Shown: piece by piece, positions 38,901-48,086 of the stretch | How the letters are laid out: each line of letters begins with the position of its first letter | Numbering within the stretch: the stretch's first letter is position 1 | Assembly (NCBI GenBank): GCA_047967505.1 | Contig: CM106539.1 | DNA: 64,000 nt | Strand: one strand, 5' to 3' | Origin: Dipteris shenzhenensis | Lineage: Eukaryota; Polypodiophyta; Polypodiopsida; Gleicheniales | Notes under the pieces: generated by a model | Seen by the model: the letters and a program-made list of their open reading frames with translations, nothing else | Databases searched by the model: none | What the model was told of the DNA's origin: nothing | Position numbers and translations under genes: made by a program

Positions 38901-39786
38901 TAAACACCATAGAGTCACACTCACAAATGTTGTGTGCATTTATGAGTATGTCCCTTAGACTGGGTTTGATAATGGCATGTTCATTCATGCTAGAAAACAA
39001 ACAGTAAAGTACACAACCCAATCAATTATAAATGCAAAGTAGCATAAAACACAAATGTGGAGAAGATTCAAAGAGTCCATGTACTTACGAATTCATTCGT
39101 TGTAGCCCTGCCAAGAGAGCAATCTCACTAATTTTCCTTGGGTCAATTATTGTGCATACCACTCGTACATGTCTTTTCTTGTTTGTAGGAAAGATTTCCT
39201 TGATAACACTCATCCATGCAGTGGTCCTATGATTGCCCTCCCAAACAAATAACATCTTTTGCGACATAAAATGAAAGTCAGTGTTAGACATCACATCTTT
39301 CTCAAACTCCTCATCCACCTCTCTCCAGGTGGGAGACCAACTCTTCCTCATATCATCTGTCACAACTATCTCCCCTCCATCACTCTTGCAGACAGATACA
39401 ATGAAAGACCCTTTCTCCGGGAGATAGCCCTCCACTTGAAATGTACTTTTGAGTGAAGATACATCATCACGAAGTCCTCTCACTCTTGCATAAGGTATCA
39501 ACCTACACAAGGGAATGCGAGGACACTGGTTTGAATCAAGCATCCTACATTTGCCAATCACATCACCTCCTCCTTCCACCTGAACTTCACTATCATCCAA
39601 CTCATCCTCCTCCACTCTTAGACCTTTATCTCTTTGAGTTGATGATACTTCAACCTCTAGACCCACCACACTTTCTTGCTCTTCGGTTCCACCTACTGAT
39701 GATTCAACATTGTGATCTACTTTTGTTCCTCTTGTCACCTTTGTAGAATGTGCCACTTGAACTTTTCTGCCTTTTTTTCCTGTCAT
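35945..39786 (-). CDS. ParB-like domain plus amino-methyltransferase-like protein, 9 exons, 942 aa
   Basis: Exons in transcript order: 39786-39089, 38989-38782, 38704-38573, 38499-38276, 38164-37895, 37738-37434, 37213-36803, 36722-36601, 36403-35945. All introns are GT-AG and all phases agree, giving 943 codons with stop and no internal break. Residues 1-80 are acidic and polar. Residues about 88-215 resemble the ParB N-terminal fold: IPLCRLIPYA, then FVWEGNHRTTAWMSV with GNHR at 184-187 matching the ParB GxRR/GNHR box. The middle is a helical linker with a Lys/Glu-rich stretch near 580-610. At the C-terminus, FILLDFPSGYP (697-707) fits motif IV (DPPY-like), a motif-X-like stretch follows, and VLEMGCGTAPL (873-883) with FDSD (897-900) fits the SAM-binding motifs. 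This IV-X-I order is that of beta-class N4C/N6A DNA methyltransferases. I infer a DNA-binding modification protein carried by the transposon. The gene model is strong; the domain calls are moderate. Confidence 0.8.
37296..37344 (-). other. Possible 49-nt cassette exon in the ParB-methyltransferase gene
   Basis: Inside the 220-bp intron 37214-37433 an acceptor (TTTGAG) and a strong donor (GTAAGGGTG) flank 49 nt. In one frame (GGA CCA TCT...) this joins the next exon. Joined after the upstream exon, however, it creates an in-frame TAG at once, whereas skipping it keeps the frame. If spliced in, it would act as a poison exon. Confidence 0.4.
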
Positions 39787-40344
39787 CCTGAAAAGACAAA
39801 AAACAAGGCATTTTTCCAATCATAGTTCTCAAAACCTTTTCAATAAAAACCAAAACTAAAAACAAGAAACAACATGTAACAACAGATAGAGTATAACCTA
39901 CGGCAGGTTCAAAGGTCTTCTCAAATCTTTCCATATGCTCAAAAAAACATGAGAGCTTTTTCACATATATATATGATAAAGGGTTTGTTTATGAAAACAT
40001 ATGCAATACATATCACGAGGGCAAAGCCCCAAACAGATAATGAAGTGTGTACACCTCATAAGGAAAAAGCTTCAAACAAATATCTCAAACTGCTGACATA
40101 TATGAATGCAAAGGTGTGTAAACTCGCACTTATGAATAAATATCATTTTACATATCTAGACAAAAATACATGTATCTACCAATGCAATTGATTTCCAGTT
40201 TAGGGAACATTCACCCACTTGTGTCCTAAAAGACAAAGTTTCATCTCCAATGCACATAGTATATCAACTTGCAGTGGTATCTATACACTTAGATATATGG
40301 AATTACAGTGGCAAATATGCACTTCTATGCCTACCCCTTACCCT

Positions 40345-40425
40345 CATGAAAAGACACCTTGAGAAGCGAAAAAGGACAGCGCGTTAACGTGCTGTCCTTT
40401 TTGACATCTCAAGCTGTCTCTCATG
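40345..40425. repeat. Palindromic hairpin H1
   Basis: An inverted repeat with outer arms CATGAAAAGACACCTTGAG / its near complement and inner arms AAAAAGGACAGCGCG/CGTGCTGTCCTTTTT, centred on GTTAAC (about 40383-40388). It is the hairpin nearest the ParB-methyltransferase start, about 0.6 kb upstream of it. Confidence 0.85.
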
Positions 40426-40625
40426 AACGCTTTTCAGCAAGGCTTTTCTACTCAATCCTCCATGTATCAATACTCATAAGAGGTTGCTTCGACTATTTCA
40501 TCTTTTGTCTCCAAGTATGCTTTGGTATACAGGTCTTATGGTCTTTGGAATGCTATTGGACTCTTGGAGGGATAGGTCACATGGTCTTTTGATCGCTATG
40601 CAAGGAGGGGACTATTGGACTGCCC

Positions 40626-40675
40626 GAGGGACCAAAATAGGCAACGCGTTAATGCGCTGTCTCTTTTGGTCTCTC
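40626..40675. repeat. Palindromic hairpin H2 (degenerate)
   Basis: The arms GAGGGACCAAAATAGGCAAC and GTCTCTTTTGGTCTCTC pair imperfectly around CGCGTTAATGCGC. This is the most diverged copy, but it shares the ACCAAAA/TTTTGGT and GCGTTAA core with its neighbours. Confidence 0.8.
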
Positions 40676-40855
40676 ATGCAATTCTAGAGCATAAATAGGA
40701 CTGTCTTCGAAATGCTACCTAGATGCCGATGGTCTACAAGGTTTTCTAAAAATTTTCCTCTTATCTCTACACTTGAACATTGGACTTGCACTCGCTCATT
40801 TGTTTTGTGAGCTTCTTTCATCCGTTCAAGAGTTGAATATCACTTGAATGCCTCT

Positions 40856-40959
40856 CATGGGAGAGGGTCTTGGACTGTCTGGGGCAACAAAAGAGGCAGC
40901 GCGTTAACGCGCTGCCTCTTTTACAGCCCTCCACAGTCCAAGTTCCCCTCCCTTGCATG
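40856..40959. repeat. Palindromic hairpin H3
   Basis: A 34-nt perfect core (AAAAGAGGCAGCGCG then TTAA then CGCGCTGCCTCTTTT, 40889-40922). Degenerate arms extend out to CATG on both sides, including CTTGGACTGT paired with ACAGTCCAAG. Confidence 0.9.
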
Positions 40960-41253
40960 ACTCTGGGTAACTCTAGCAACCACATACATGCCTCGTATAT
41001 ATGGTTTGTAGAATATGGGCACAAATTTTTGACGGCAAGTCCTATAAAATGAAATGATACCTCGGGCTGCTACACAACCAAGTCAACAAAAAACCTGTGA
41101 ACACCATCGAGTCCTAAGCAACAACCACCGAGCAATGCAAGCAAAATGGAGTAACGAAACAAAATGGAGCAAGCAAAAGTCGTGAAGAGCCCGAGGAGAT
41201 AAAATCCGACGCCAAAATGCAGACTAATAAGAGTATACAAAAAGGTGTACATC

Positions 41254-41321
41254 CCATAGCCTGGGGCAGCAAAAGAGGCAGCGCGTTAACGCACTGCCTC
41301 TTTTGCTGCCCCAGGCTATGG
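41254..41321. repeat. Palindromic hairpin H4
   Basis: CCATAGCCTGGGGCAGCAAA... pairs with its complement ...TTTGCTGCCCCAGGCTATGG across a GCGTTAACGC centre, with one mismatch in 68 nt (GCGCG against GCAC near 41291). Weaker pairing continues outwards for about ten bases. Confidence 0.92.
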
Positions 41322-41359
41322 TGTGTATGCCTTCCCACACTTCCCACAGTTGAAATGCT

Positions 41360-41451
41360 GTGGTGGCAGTTGGACTGCCTGGGGCAGCAAAAGAGGCAGC
41401 GCATTAACGCGCTGCCTCTTTTGTTGCCCCAGGTAGTCCAACTGCCACCAC
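41360..41451. repeat. Palindromic hairpin H5
   Basis: The longest copy: arms of about 45 nt, from GTGGTGGCAGTTGGACTGCC inward to the shared GGGGCAGCAAAAGAGGCAGC block. They pair with the right side with about three mismatches around GCATTAACGC. The outer arm sequence differs from H4 although the inner block is the same. Confidence 0.92.
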
Positions 41452-41503
41452 ATCCAAGAGAGGGCAGGAAGGTACACCACATCTAAGAGAGGGCAGGAAG
41501 GAA
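41451..41503. repeat. Short tandem repeat next to H5
   Basis: The unit CATCYAAGAGAGGGCAGGAAGG occurs twice, separated by TACACCA. It lies between the hairpins and the GC-rich block. Confidence 0.7.
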
Positions 41504-41549
41504 CTATGGCCTGGGAGCAAAGCCGGAGAGGGGATCCATAAAATAATAC

Positions 41550-41690
41550 CTGAGTGCGACGTAGGTGATGAAGAAGGAGGCCTGGGGAGGGAAATAGGAA
41601 GCGAGGAGGTTGACGATGGAGGGGGGGTGGGCGATGAGGGCACGGACGTTAAAGGTCCAATTGTCGTCTATGTTGGAGGCGTTTTCATGC
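41550..41690 (-). pseudogene. Possible captured CSC1/OSCA (DUF221) gene fragment
   Basis: A minus-strand stretch of about 37 codons (NWTFNVRALIAHPP...IVNLLA...ASFFITYVALR) resembles the transmembrane segment of CSC1/OSCA-type osmosensing channels, where LLA-SLP-ATFFITYV-type sequence occurs. It ends at a possible GT donor (41549). No continuing exon is seen and upstream frames are broken. Its GC-rich coding composition differs from the rest of the element. I infer a host-gene piece picked up by the transposon, as Pack-MULEs do, but the match rests on one motif. Confidence 0.4.
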
Positions 41691-43610
41691 GCTAGAAACC
41701 ATTAAAGAAGGCATGCCCGTTGGAGCTCTTGGTGGTAGTCAGCCGAGCTATTGGGGAAGGCTATAGCATGAGCGTTGGTTGCCTTGTGGAGGCACCTTGC
41801 AGGTCGTTGGCGTCTACTAGTCCCGGAAGGCTGCGGAGGCTCTCTGAGTTGAGATAGACAAGCTGGGGAGCTTTGGAGAAGGTGCAGTAAGGCGCTAGAG
41901 TCTGTTGCATGCGCATTGTGTAGAGCGGCGTTAGAGCATCACTGCCGCTGAGCAAAAAAGCCATGCTACCGGTTGAGGAGTCGTTTGGCCATTTGGAGCA
42001 CTGCTGGCTAGCAGTTGTTGGCGACGAAGAAGATGGTCGAGCTGCCTGGGCTATTGATAGTGTGGGAGCCGATAGTGCTGAGGTCGGTAGCGATGGTGAC
42101 GCCGAGGAAGACTGGAAGCGGAGCAACAAAAGGGAGAGGGCGAGTGCAGCAGCAAAGGTATGAGTAGAAACGAAGACTAATAATGGGCGAAGGGTAGTAG
42201 AGGAGATGGAAGAATTCCAAAAGCGGCAGGAAGGGAGGGTTGAAGGTATGGAGGTCGAGAATGGAGGTGGAGCTCTGAAGCAGGCGAGGGTGATGAAGGA
42301 GGCAGACGTGGAGGGGACGGAGGGAGGGATGAGAAGGGAGCGAAGGGGGAGGAGGAATGGAATGAGAGGAGTGGGGAGTGAGAGTGAAGGTGGAGGAGGA
42401 GGAGCTATGGAGATATTGGAGAAGGAGCTATGGAGATATTGGAGCGATAGAGATGGAAGAAGGAGCTATGGAGCTATAGAGAAGGAGCAGGAGCTGGTGA
42501 CGACGACGATCGTGGAGACTAGTAAATGGTGCATAAGGTAGACCAAAGAGAATGAGCGAAGCGAGGTTAAAAGAATATAACCGAGTCTAGAGGCGAAGGC
42601 AGGCTGTGATCATAGAAGGCAACCAACCGAGAGTGCAGGAGTAGGAGAGAAACAAGGGTTGTGACTTAAGGAAGGAAGCTACAGTGCACGAGTTAGTAGT
42701 AGACAATGAGATAAGACAGCGTAGCAATGGTCTTGAGCCCTTAGCAAGGCTGCAGTTAGCAGCACGAAAGGCAAGTGATTATCAGAGCTATGCAACAAAG
42801 AGTGCCTTACTGAAATGTGTGACGCAAGAAAAGGCGAACAGCAAGCGATAAAACCATGCGGTAAAACAAGAGAGAGGCAATCTTGCCATTTGTAAGAGCG
42901 ACGTCGTGAAGAACGTTTACTACCAGCAAGAGGTAAAGAATAAATCACTAAGGGAGAACAAGCACATAATCGAAGAAGAGGTCGACTTGCAAATTGGGAG
43001 AAGACATTGTCACGTACAGAAGGAATTAGCGAAAATGAGGGAGACAATAAAGGGATTCATGCCATCGACGACGGGAGGGCGACTACTGCAGCAGATGACG
43101 ACGGGAGGGCGACTACTCTGCAGCATGGGAGAGGAGCCAAGGGAGGAGGGCAAGGAAGGCGAGCTGGGGGAGGTAAGCTTGGAGGAGGGAACGGATGAGG
43201 GGGTGAGAGACGAGTTGGGGCTCCAATTGATCCCCAACTCGGAGACGACGGAGTAAACGACGGTTCGGGCGCCATTGGCGGAAGTGGAGTGGCAGAGCGG
43301 CTATTGAAGAAGGCGAAGTGGAGTGGCTGAGCGGCTATTGAAGAAGGCGAAGGAAGCCTCGCGTCTGCTTCGAGGGCACGTGCTGGACGAGGAAAGTGCG
43401 AGATTCCTAGGGCTATATCACTTCGAAAGGATTCGCTTCTTGAGATCTTCCTCTTCTTTTATGAGCCAATGTTTTCCATCAATTTCATCAGCATTTACTC
43501 CACTCGAATTCCAATGGACCTGTCACCCCGCCCAACGCTCAGTCAATGGCAGGCCTAGCCTTTAGAGAAACGATTTTATCAGATTTTGCAGGCCTGGTCA
43601 TTATTAGATG
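41691..43610. other. GC-rich block of unknown origin inside the element
   Basis: The composition shifts sharply to GC-rich, purine-rich DNA with codon-like structure on both strands. The open frames (for example 41761-42129 and 42679-43047 on minus, 42206-42541 and 43323-43565 on plus) show no family I recognise. A two-copy 34-bp tandem repeat lies at 43281-43350. A host-derived, degenerate insertion or the divergent promoter region are both possible. Confidence 0.45.
43281..43350. repeat. Two-copy 34-bp tandem repeat
   Basis: Two units of GAAGTGGAGTGGCWGAGCGG plus CTATTGAAGAAGGC differ at one base. Confidence 0.85.
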
Positions 43611-44298
43611 GTAGGAGAAGACGTGGGTATGGGTAACGCCAGAAACCGCATAACCCTTGTAATAGTGAGGAGAACACCTTGTAATGACTCATGATGGAAA
43701 TAGTAATATTGCTCGTTCATGCAAATGTGAAGTAAACTAACACGTTTTCATAGTTTTCATTTTAGATATGGATTTGAAGATACTACTCATTCTAACTATT
43801 ACTAGTAAAATATAGTAATTATAAATCTTTAATTTTTTTCTTAATATTTTAGTCTTTCAATTATATAAATTTGAAAGTTACTTCTCTTTTTATTCATTTA
43901 TATTAAATGTACACCCTTACTGAATGAAATGCATGGAGGCGTCATTCAAGTTACTATATGCATGAAGGCATCTTGTTCAAAGATTACCATTATTCTAAAC
44001 AAATAAACACATCTTGTTCAATAAAGACTTGCAGTTAAACGACCACCTTGGATGCTAATAGTGACATCCATTTGCATTTGACACTTACAGAGACGAACTT
44101 GCTTCTTCTCTTCTCTCCCATAATCCCTCTCAGTGGCTCTTTCAACACTTCTCTTTGCTCCATTCTCTTCGGTCTCCAACACATCTATGCCATTTCTTCT
44201 TTTGCCTCCCTGCTTCCGGACCCTTTGTGTAGCTAGCTTTTCTCTTGTTCTTTGGTTGGTGTCGTCTGGTGCTACATCATGGCTCTAGCATTTGAATC
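43611..44298. other. AT-rich upstream region of the transposase gene
   Basis: About 690 bp of AT-rich DNA precedes the transposase start and presumably holds its promoter. A small open frame (44048-44236) is unrecognised and could be a 5' exon, but I see no clear splice support. Confidence 0.35.
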
Positions 44299-47200
44299 AT
44301 GCCTTTCTCAGTTTTCATTCGCTTTGGAGAACACGAATCATTAACCATTCGTTTTGACACTCCTTTCCTGGAGGTTTCATTGGTGGAGCTTAAGGAACAC
44401 TTTCACATTGAGAACGGGGACATTGAGCTGCATCAAGAAATCGGAATAGATGAGCTTGCCATTGTACTTCCAGTGGTAAACTTAGAGGATGGTCAGAAAG
44501 GGTTCAAGATTAGTGGTAGCCAACAATCAACCTTAAGAGTTCACATGCCCTATAAAAGAGGTTCTCATGGTGACTTTATGAATCATGAACTAAATAGTGT
44601 GGTTTCACTGATAGAGAGGATGCCTTTGAATAGTTCTCTTCATGTTGCGCTCAAATCTGCAGTTCGAGTGGAGAAAGTTACTGAGCTTCCTCTAACTTAT
44701 GATGGATATATTGTCTTCGAACTTCCACCTATGCCTAAGGGTTCACCAATGTCTGGAATGGAACAGAATACTGATGGTCATGTTTGGACAAAATATTCCA
44801 CATGTTCGCAAGACTGCTTCAATGGTGTTGTGAGAATGAGTAGATGTTCAGGTTATTTGAGATGTTGTAATTTGGATTGTCCTTTCCTTGAACGAATGGG
44901 AGTTTTAAAAGATACACAATGGAAAGGAAAGCTTAGGAGACCTCCTCTACCTGGTCCCATTGATCCACAGCCTTGGGGTCACTTGTGTGCAAGCATTGTG
45001 ATGCAATACCAGAGTGTGTTTACCTATGCAGTGCTATTATATATTATTGCTTTCCCCATGAACGAGTGAAGACAACGAGATGTGCAGTGCATGTGGGTTT
45101 CCATGACCATCCAGTTGAAAAAGGTAGAAGTCGAGCAAAGGAAATGCAAGTAGATGATCTCATTTCAATGCGTGCAAGGTTGAATGGAAATTCCTCTTGC
45201 AAAAAAATCGAGGTGTCTGTGGCACAAGACCTTGTGATGGAGATGATGCTAGCAAAGGATGGGGTTGTTGTGGAGCCGCTAGATGATCAAAAGTTCGAAG
45301 AAGTGCTTGAAACCATTACACCAATGACCCAGAGAAGGAGGCTTCAGAGAGTGGTGCAGAGCGCAAGAAGTGAGGCTAGAGGAGGGGATGGTGGAATGGA
45401 TTCAATACTTGATTTAAAGAGGAGATGCAAATATCCATACCTACAAAGTATCCTATTTCCTGAACAATTGCAAGATGAACAACAACCACATATCTTCAAA
45501 ATGTCGACCATTGGTCCAGGATCAGGAGTTGATCTAGTGAATCGCATGCGGCCTGGTGGGAGCTTGGGATCACAATGGGTTCATTTTGACCATGTGCATC
45601 GAGTGAGGGGATGGTCAACAATGGGTGCTCATGTGTATGACCCATTCATAAGGGAACTATTAACTATAGCAATATGTGAATTCAAGGTGGAGGATAACCA
45701 TGCTCAAGTTCGATTTTGGGAGCTACTGAACAATACAATGGAGAAGAATGGTTTTAAAAAACCTGAATTCCGTGGATTCATGGCAGATGGAGCAGGAGCA
45801 AATTGGCTGGCTGTCCGCACTGTTTACAATGGGGGACCGGAAAATGTGATGGATGGTAGAGAAAGAACTTGTGTTTTCCATTGGGAGATGAGCATGGTTG
45901 AGCACACCAGACGATGCATTAAGCCGCAATTTCAGGAGGAGCATAAACTTCTATGTCGGAAGTGGAGAGAGGCAACAACTTCAACTTCTGCAGACCAATG
46001 CAAACAAACATTGAATTTGTATTGGTCCCCAATTCATGTGAAGGAGGGTGAGCTACCAACATTGCATACGTGGCTTGCTTGGTGGGATGTTAGAGTCAAC
46101 CAGTGGGGGGGAATGTTCTTGCAGCAAGAAGAGCACTCTGGATTTGTTCCTACAGTGAACCTTTCAGAGACAAAACATTCTAGCATGAGAGCGGCACATG
46201 GATATGCAAAACACATAACATTGTATGATGCTTGTGCAACAGATCTTGCAATGAGTGTCCTTCAGAGTGCCCACTACAATGCCTTTATGAATGGAAGACA
46301 CTTGGGTACAGGACCAAATTTGGATGCTCTCCGGCGAAGAATACTTGATGGTAGTGGGTCTGGTAAAGGGGACAGAAATAGGCTTGTGGATTTATCACAC
46401 ATAGTGATTGAAGAGGGTGGGATACAATCTCCTGAGATGAATAGGCCAATAACAGAATCGGTGAGCATAAGAAGAAAGAGGGGTTCAAAATGTTCAACAT
46501 CGATCCATGCAAATGATAGTCATCGACCAGAATACATGACAGTGACAACAAGGAGAGTGATAGGAAAAAGAAGACAAATTGATTTTAAAAGTCCATCACA
46601 GGACGTGGTTTGTAGAGAGATAGATATTCATGAAGCCAATTGGGCGATCAGGAGAACTGAACCACATAGCGTTGTCACATGCTTTGGCTACTTGGCAGAG
46701 AGTCGGAGACGATGTGGGGCACTAATCAATGCACTTGGTAGAAGTGCAAGTTATGGTGTGCCAGCCCCTTGTTTTAAGGGAAGAAGGCAACATTCTCATG
46801 GAGTGACAGAGCAGTTTGTATGGTTTTGTAATACTTCTGTCACCCATACATGGAATGTGGATAAATCCATTCAAGGTGTTCCTGGGGTCTCTCTAGGTGT
46901 ATGGAAGGTTGCAAGTGGGACATCAATGACTGTAGACGAGAGGGGTGCCCTTGTAAGGGCAGGTTTCGTATTTAATAGTGATGATTCTATTGGTGTGATG
47001 GGACCTCCTTATGCACAGCAGATCCATACGCCTAGCCATGTGCGCCCTTCTCATCGTGATGGAAAGCTTGTTTCATGGAGAAGTAAGTTGAATAAAGATT
47101 TCAACGAAAGGATACACAAGGCAGTTACAGAAAATGGGGAGGTGGTGAGAGAGAACATCATTATTCCACATGAGGTGCATGTATTCCATGTTCGTACAAC

Positions 47201-47447
47201 AGGATCAATGTCTAAGGGGCTAACATATAGTGTCTTGATTTCAGAGTTTCCACGTTGCACATGCCTTGATTTCACAGAAAGGGAAGCAAGAAAAAGTCCC
47301 TACATGCCTTGCAAGCACATATACTTCGTGTTTATTGTTGTCTTGGGCTTAACTGAAATGGTGCATCAGTTTATGCATCAGGCTGCATTGACAAAAGTTG
47401 AATTGTTTCAAGCTCTGGGTGGTAGAAGAAACCCATCAAGTATGTAG
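44299..47447 (+). CDS. Mutator-like transposase with WRKY/GCM1-like finger and SWIM finger, one frame break
   Basis: Two overlapping frames, 44299-45069 (256 aa) and the frame ending at 47447 (about 825 codons), form one protein of roughly 1050 residues. In the first, DGHVWTKYSTC (159-169) and CSGYLRCCNLDCPF (183-196) resemble the WRKY-GCM1 zinc-finger family. The CxxC and HDHP ligand pair that should follow lies in the second frame (VCKHCDAIPEC near 44988-45020; HVGFHDHPV near 45090-45116). The DDE-type core shows HFDHVHR (45582), FMADGAGANW (45777) and CVFHWEM (45870). The SWIM finger CTC...PCKH lies at 47253-47330. One base missing in the GGGG run at 44975-44978 would explain the break; a sequencing error is possible. 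The family cuts and pastes DNA in the nucleus. It is the presumed mobilising enzyme of this element. Confidence 0.85.
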
Positions 47448-47640
47448 TGTATGGCTTGGATGCCCTTTTTTTTCAATTCCTTCAGAATCGGATAATATAT
47501 GTAGGTGTGCTTCCTTGCATGATGCTACACTAAGTTGTATTTTTTGAAGGTGGAAGAAACCCATGAAGCATTTAGTAGGCAGCCTAGATGCCTTTTTTAT
47601 ATTTCCTTTGGAAGCGGATGATATATATAGGTGTGCTTCC
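47414..47640 (+). repeat. Imperfect tandem duplication at the transposase 3' end
   Basis: The region from GGTGGTAGAAGAAACCCATC through the stop codon to GTAGGTGTGCTTCC is repeated about 130 bp downstream (from about 47550) with many substitutions. It lies in the 3' UTR. Confidence 0.8.
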
Positions 47641-48047
47641 ATGTTTTGGCAATGCACAAAAAAACATTTTGTACAATCATTCCAAGGGTTGGTTGGAAGA
47701 TATTTTAAAGCATCAAATTTTTCTATCAACTTTTTTTTGTATGACATATGCTTTTTGTGCTATGGAGTTAATAACTTTTAGAAAAAAGGTGACTTCTGAA
47801 AACATGAAGAGCAGTTAATGTAATATGTTACTATTCTCATTATTGAAAGCATTCAATGTTTTATTTTATCATTACTTTTTCACAGCAAAGGAAACATGAT
47901 TTGAACATGTACTTCTGGAAACATGCTAGCCAAGATGCAGGCGAGTGGTTAAGCTTTCTTAGAGCATAAATTGTGGTAATTGGCTGTCCTGGATGAATAT
48001 GATGTGGCTGTTATTAAACAGATAACACCTTGCATTGTTGTTTGTCC

Positions 48048-48086
48048 ACGCTCGCTTATTTGGCCTCGCTCGCTTTTTGGTAATCC
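48048..48086 (-). repeat. Right terminal inverted repeat of the 12.9-kb element
   Basis: The reverse complement begins GGATTACCAAAAAGCGAGCG and includes two GCGAGCG motifs (48067-48073, 48049-48055). It matches the left end imperfectly and abuts the right copy of the target duplication. Confidence 0.75.

Larger units (their letters stand above)
35177..48086. mobile_element. 12.9-kb TIR DNA transposon carrying a Mutator-like transposase and a ParB-methyltransferase gene
   Basis: A perfect 12-bp direct repeat TCAACCATGATG flanks the segment (35165-35176 and 48087-48098). With one repeat copy and the segment removed, the copia-2 integrase frame runs on uninterrupted (CKCIMVDYNEESKAY across the junction), so the boundaries are well supported. 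The ends carry imperfect inverted repeats built of GCGAGCG motifs. Inside are a minus-strand nine-exon gene (39786-35945) and a plus-strand transposase gene (44299-47447). Both are transcribed outwards from a 4.5-kb centre that holds five palindromic hairpins and GC-rich, possibly captured host DNA. The long target duplication, SWIM finger and transposase type fit the Mutator superfamily (usual TSD 8-11 bp). One or more bases of the 12 may match by chance. Confidence 0.88.

Noticed and set aside
39704-39964. Upstream coding exon of the ParB-methyltransferase (39904-39964)
   Set aside because: Splicing GCC|GTAGGT to TTTTCAG| puts the next exon in a frame that ends in a stop at 39704. The in-frame ATG at 39786 fits, so this is at most 5' UTR.
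40345-41451. CRISPR-like array
   Set aside because: The repeats are palindromic hairpins with irregular spacing in plant DNA. There is no regular spacer length and no cas gene.
40870-41486. Open frames over the hairpins (for example 41217-41486 plus, 41114-41482 minus)
   Set aside because: They arise because palindromes read similarly on both strands, and the products show no domain.
44904-44910. TTTAAAA as a programmed -1 frameshift site in the transposase
   Set aside because: It has the right phase, but the -1 frame reaches TAG at 44934 and TGA at 44961, before the downstream coding frame opens. A base change in the GGGG run explains the break more simply.
35177-48086. Integrated giant-virus or phage segment as the source of the ParB-methyltransferase
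   Set aside because: The gene has eight spliceosomal introns, and the segment has transposon ends, a target duplication and a Mutator-like transposase. Ancient transfer of the domains cannot be excluded, but no viral hallmark gene is present.
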